Both the position numbers and the translations under genes were made by a program. A stretch of DNA of 5,168 nt from an uncultured Clostridia bacterium (GTDB taxonomy: Bacteria; Bacillota_A; Clostridia; Oscillospirales; Oscillospiraceae). Where the stretch lies: the NCBI GenBank assembly GCA_947307505.1, contig CAMZJG010000092.1, positions 1 to 5,168 of the forward strand. The letters run 5' to 3'. How positions within the stretch are numbered: the first letter of the stretch is position 1; every line of letters begins with the position of its first letter. Shown piece by piece: positions 4,873 to 5,168 of the stretch. The notes under the pieces are model-generated. The model was not told where the DNA came from. It was given only the letters and a program-made list of their open reading frames with translations, and did no database searches.

Positions 4873-5168
4873 TTATGCAGGTTTCCGCGCTTCCCGCAGC
4901 TTTCGCAGGGTTCGGGCCATGAGCCAGATGGCAAAGACGGCTCCCAGCGCCTCCCCCGCCGGGAGCGCAGCGGCCAGACCGGTTTCCCCGAAAAGATGGT
5001 CCAGCAGGAACATGCAGGGGATGTAGAAGATGATCTCCCGCACGAAGGCGTGAAGCAGGGTGGCCCGCCCCTTCCCCATGGCCTGGAGTCCGTAGGAGGT
5101 GTGGTAATTCAGGAACTGGAAAGGGGAAGCCAGACAGCGGATGCGCAGGAAAAGGGCGGCATAGGCCA
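4873..5168 (-). CDS. MATE-family efflux transporter, C-terminal part (5' end outside window)
   Basis: The open frame enters from the right edge (first whole codon 5166-5164) and ends with TAA at 4875-4873, giving the last 97 residues of a membrane protein. It begins AYAALFLRIRCLASPFQFLN and continues with a YGLQAMGKGRATLLHAFVRE segment. The LRI...SPFQ.LN...LQAMGKG pattern followed by R is characteristic of the C-terminal half of MATE (MatE) antiporters, where a substrate-pathway helix is followed by a short loop. Two hydrophobic segments follow: EIIFYIPCMFLLDHLFG and the stretch from TGLAAALPAGEALG through FAIWLMARTL. They would be the last two of twelve transmembrane helices. The tail RKLREARKPA is basic and probably cytoplasmic. 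MATE proteins exchange Na+ or H+ for organic cations, drugs or metabolites; no substrate can be named here. The gene is 370 bases upstream of the SDR-glycosidase gene, with hairpins and a repeat between, so co-transcription is doubtful. Confidence 0.8.
   Translation of the reverse strand, partial: AYAALFLRIRCLASPFQFLNYHTSYGLQAMGKGRATLLHAFVREIIFYIPCMFLLDHLFGETGLAAALPAGEALGAVFAIWLMARTLRKLREARKPA

Noticed and set aside
4680..4934. Short frames on both strands (80 and 83 codons) after the MATE gene
   Set aside because: Both run through the inverted-repeat element, have no good ribosome binding site and show no protein-like features.
1..5168. CRISPR array, insertion sequence, toxin-antitoxin or defence genes
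   Set aside because: There are no evenly spaced direct repeats with variable spacers, and no transposase, nuclease or toxin-like frames on either strand. Apart from the tandem pair, the repeats are few and intergenic.

Overview
The window reads as a piece of chromosome from a high-GC, Gram-positive gut-type Firmicute, most likely Oscillospiraceae-like. This is inferred, not proven. Coding sequence is GC-rich, while the promoter regions are AT-rich. Both complete genes have near-perfect Shine-Dalgarno sites (AAGGAGG, AGGAGGG) 6-8 bases from ATG and extended -10 promoters. An intergenic repeat ends in TGTCAkTGCG/CGCAATGACA-like termini. All three supported genes are on the minus strand.

Layout, read in the direction of transcription from right to left: (1) 4873-5168 is the C-terminal end of a MATE-family multidrug/cation antiporter, cut by the window edge. 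(2) 4503-4872 is non-coding. It holds a ~123-base inverted-repeat element (4681-4803), a strong GC hairpin (4631-4652), a 10-base palindrome and the promoter of the next gene. (3) 2115-4502 is a 795-codon gene encoding an unusual fusion: an N-terminal atypical SDR (NmrA/BVR-B-like NAD(P)-binding Rossmann domain, residues 1 to ~211) joined without a linker to a complete GH63-like/MGH1-like six-hairpin glycosidase (residues ~213-795). (4) 1866-2114 is non-coding. It holds a terminator-like hairpin within a 79-base repeat, two more hairpins and the promoter of the next gene, with a 12-base palindrome and a Fur-box-like sequence. (5) 84-1865 is a 593-codon stand-alone paralogue of the same glycosidase. 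(6) 1-83 is a second copy of the 79-base downstream repeat and hairpin.

The two glycosidases form a tandem pair. From the conserved DP(F/Y)FR motif to the C-terminus both are exactly 583 residues, with a constant 2031-base offset and roughly 70% protein identity by eye. Homology stops at the SDR-glycosidase junction, so one paralogue carries the oxidoreductase module and the other does not. Neither has a signal peptide, so both probably act in the cytoplasm on a small imported or internal glycoside. Each gene has its own promoter and hairpin, so they look like two separate transcription units and could be regulated differently. The best candidate for something undescribed is the SDR-glycosidase fusion together with its unfused tandem twin. 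Both appear to have His where GH63-type enzymes usually have the catalytic-base Glu.
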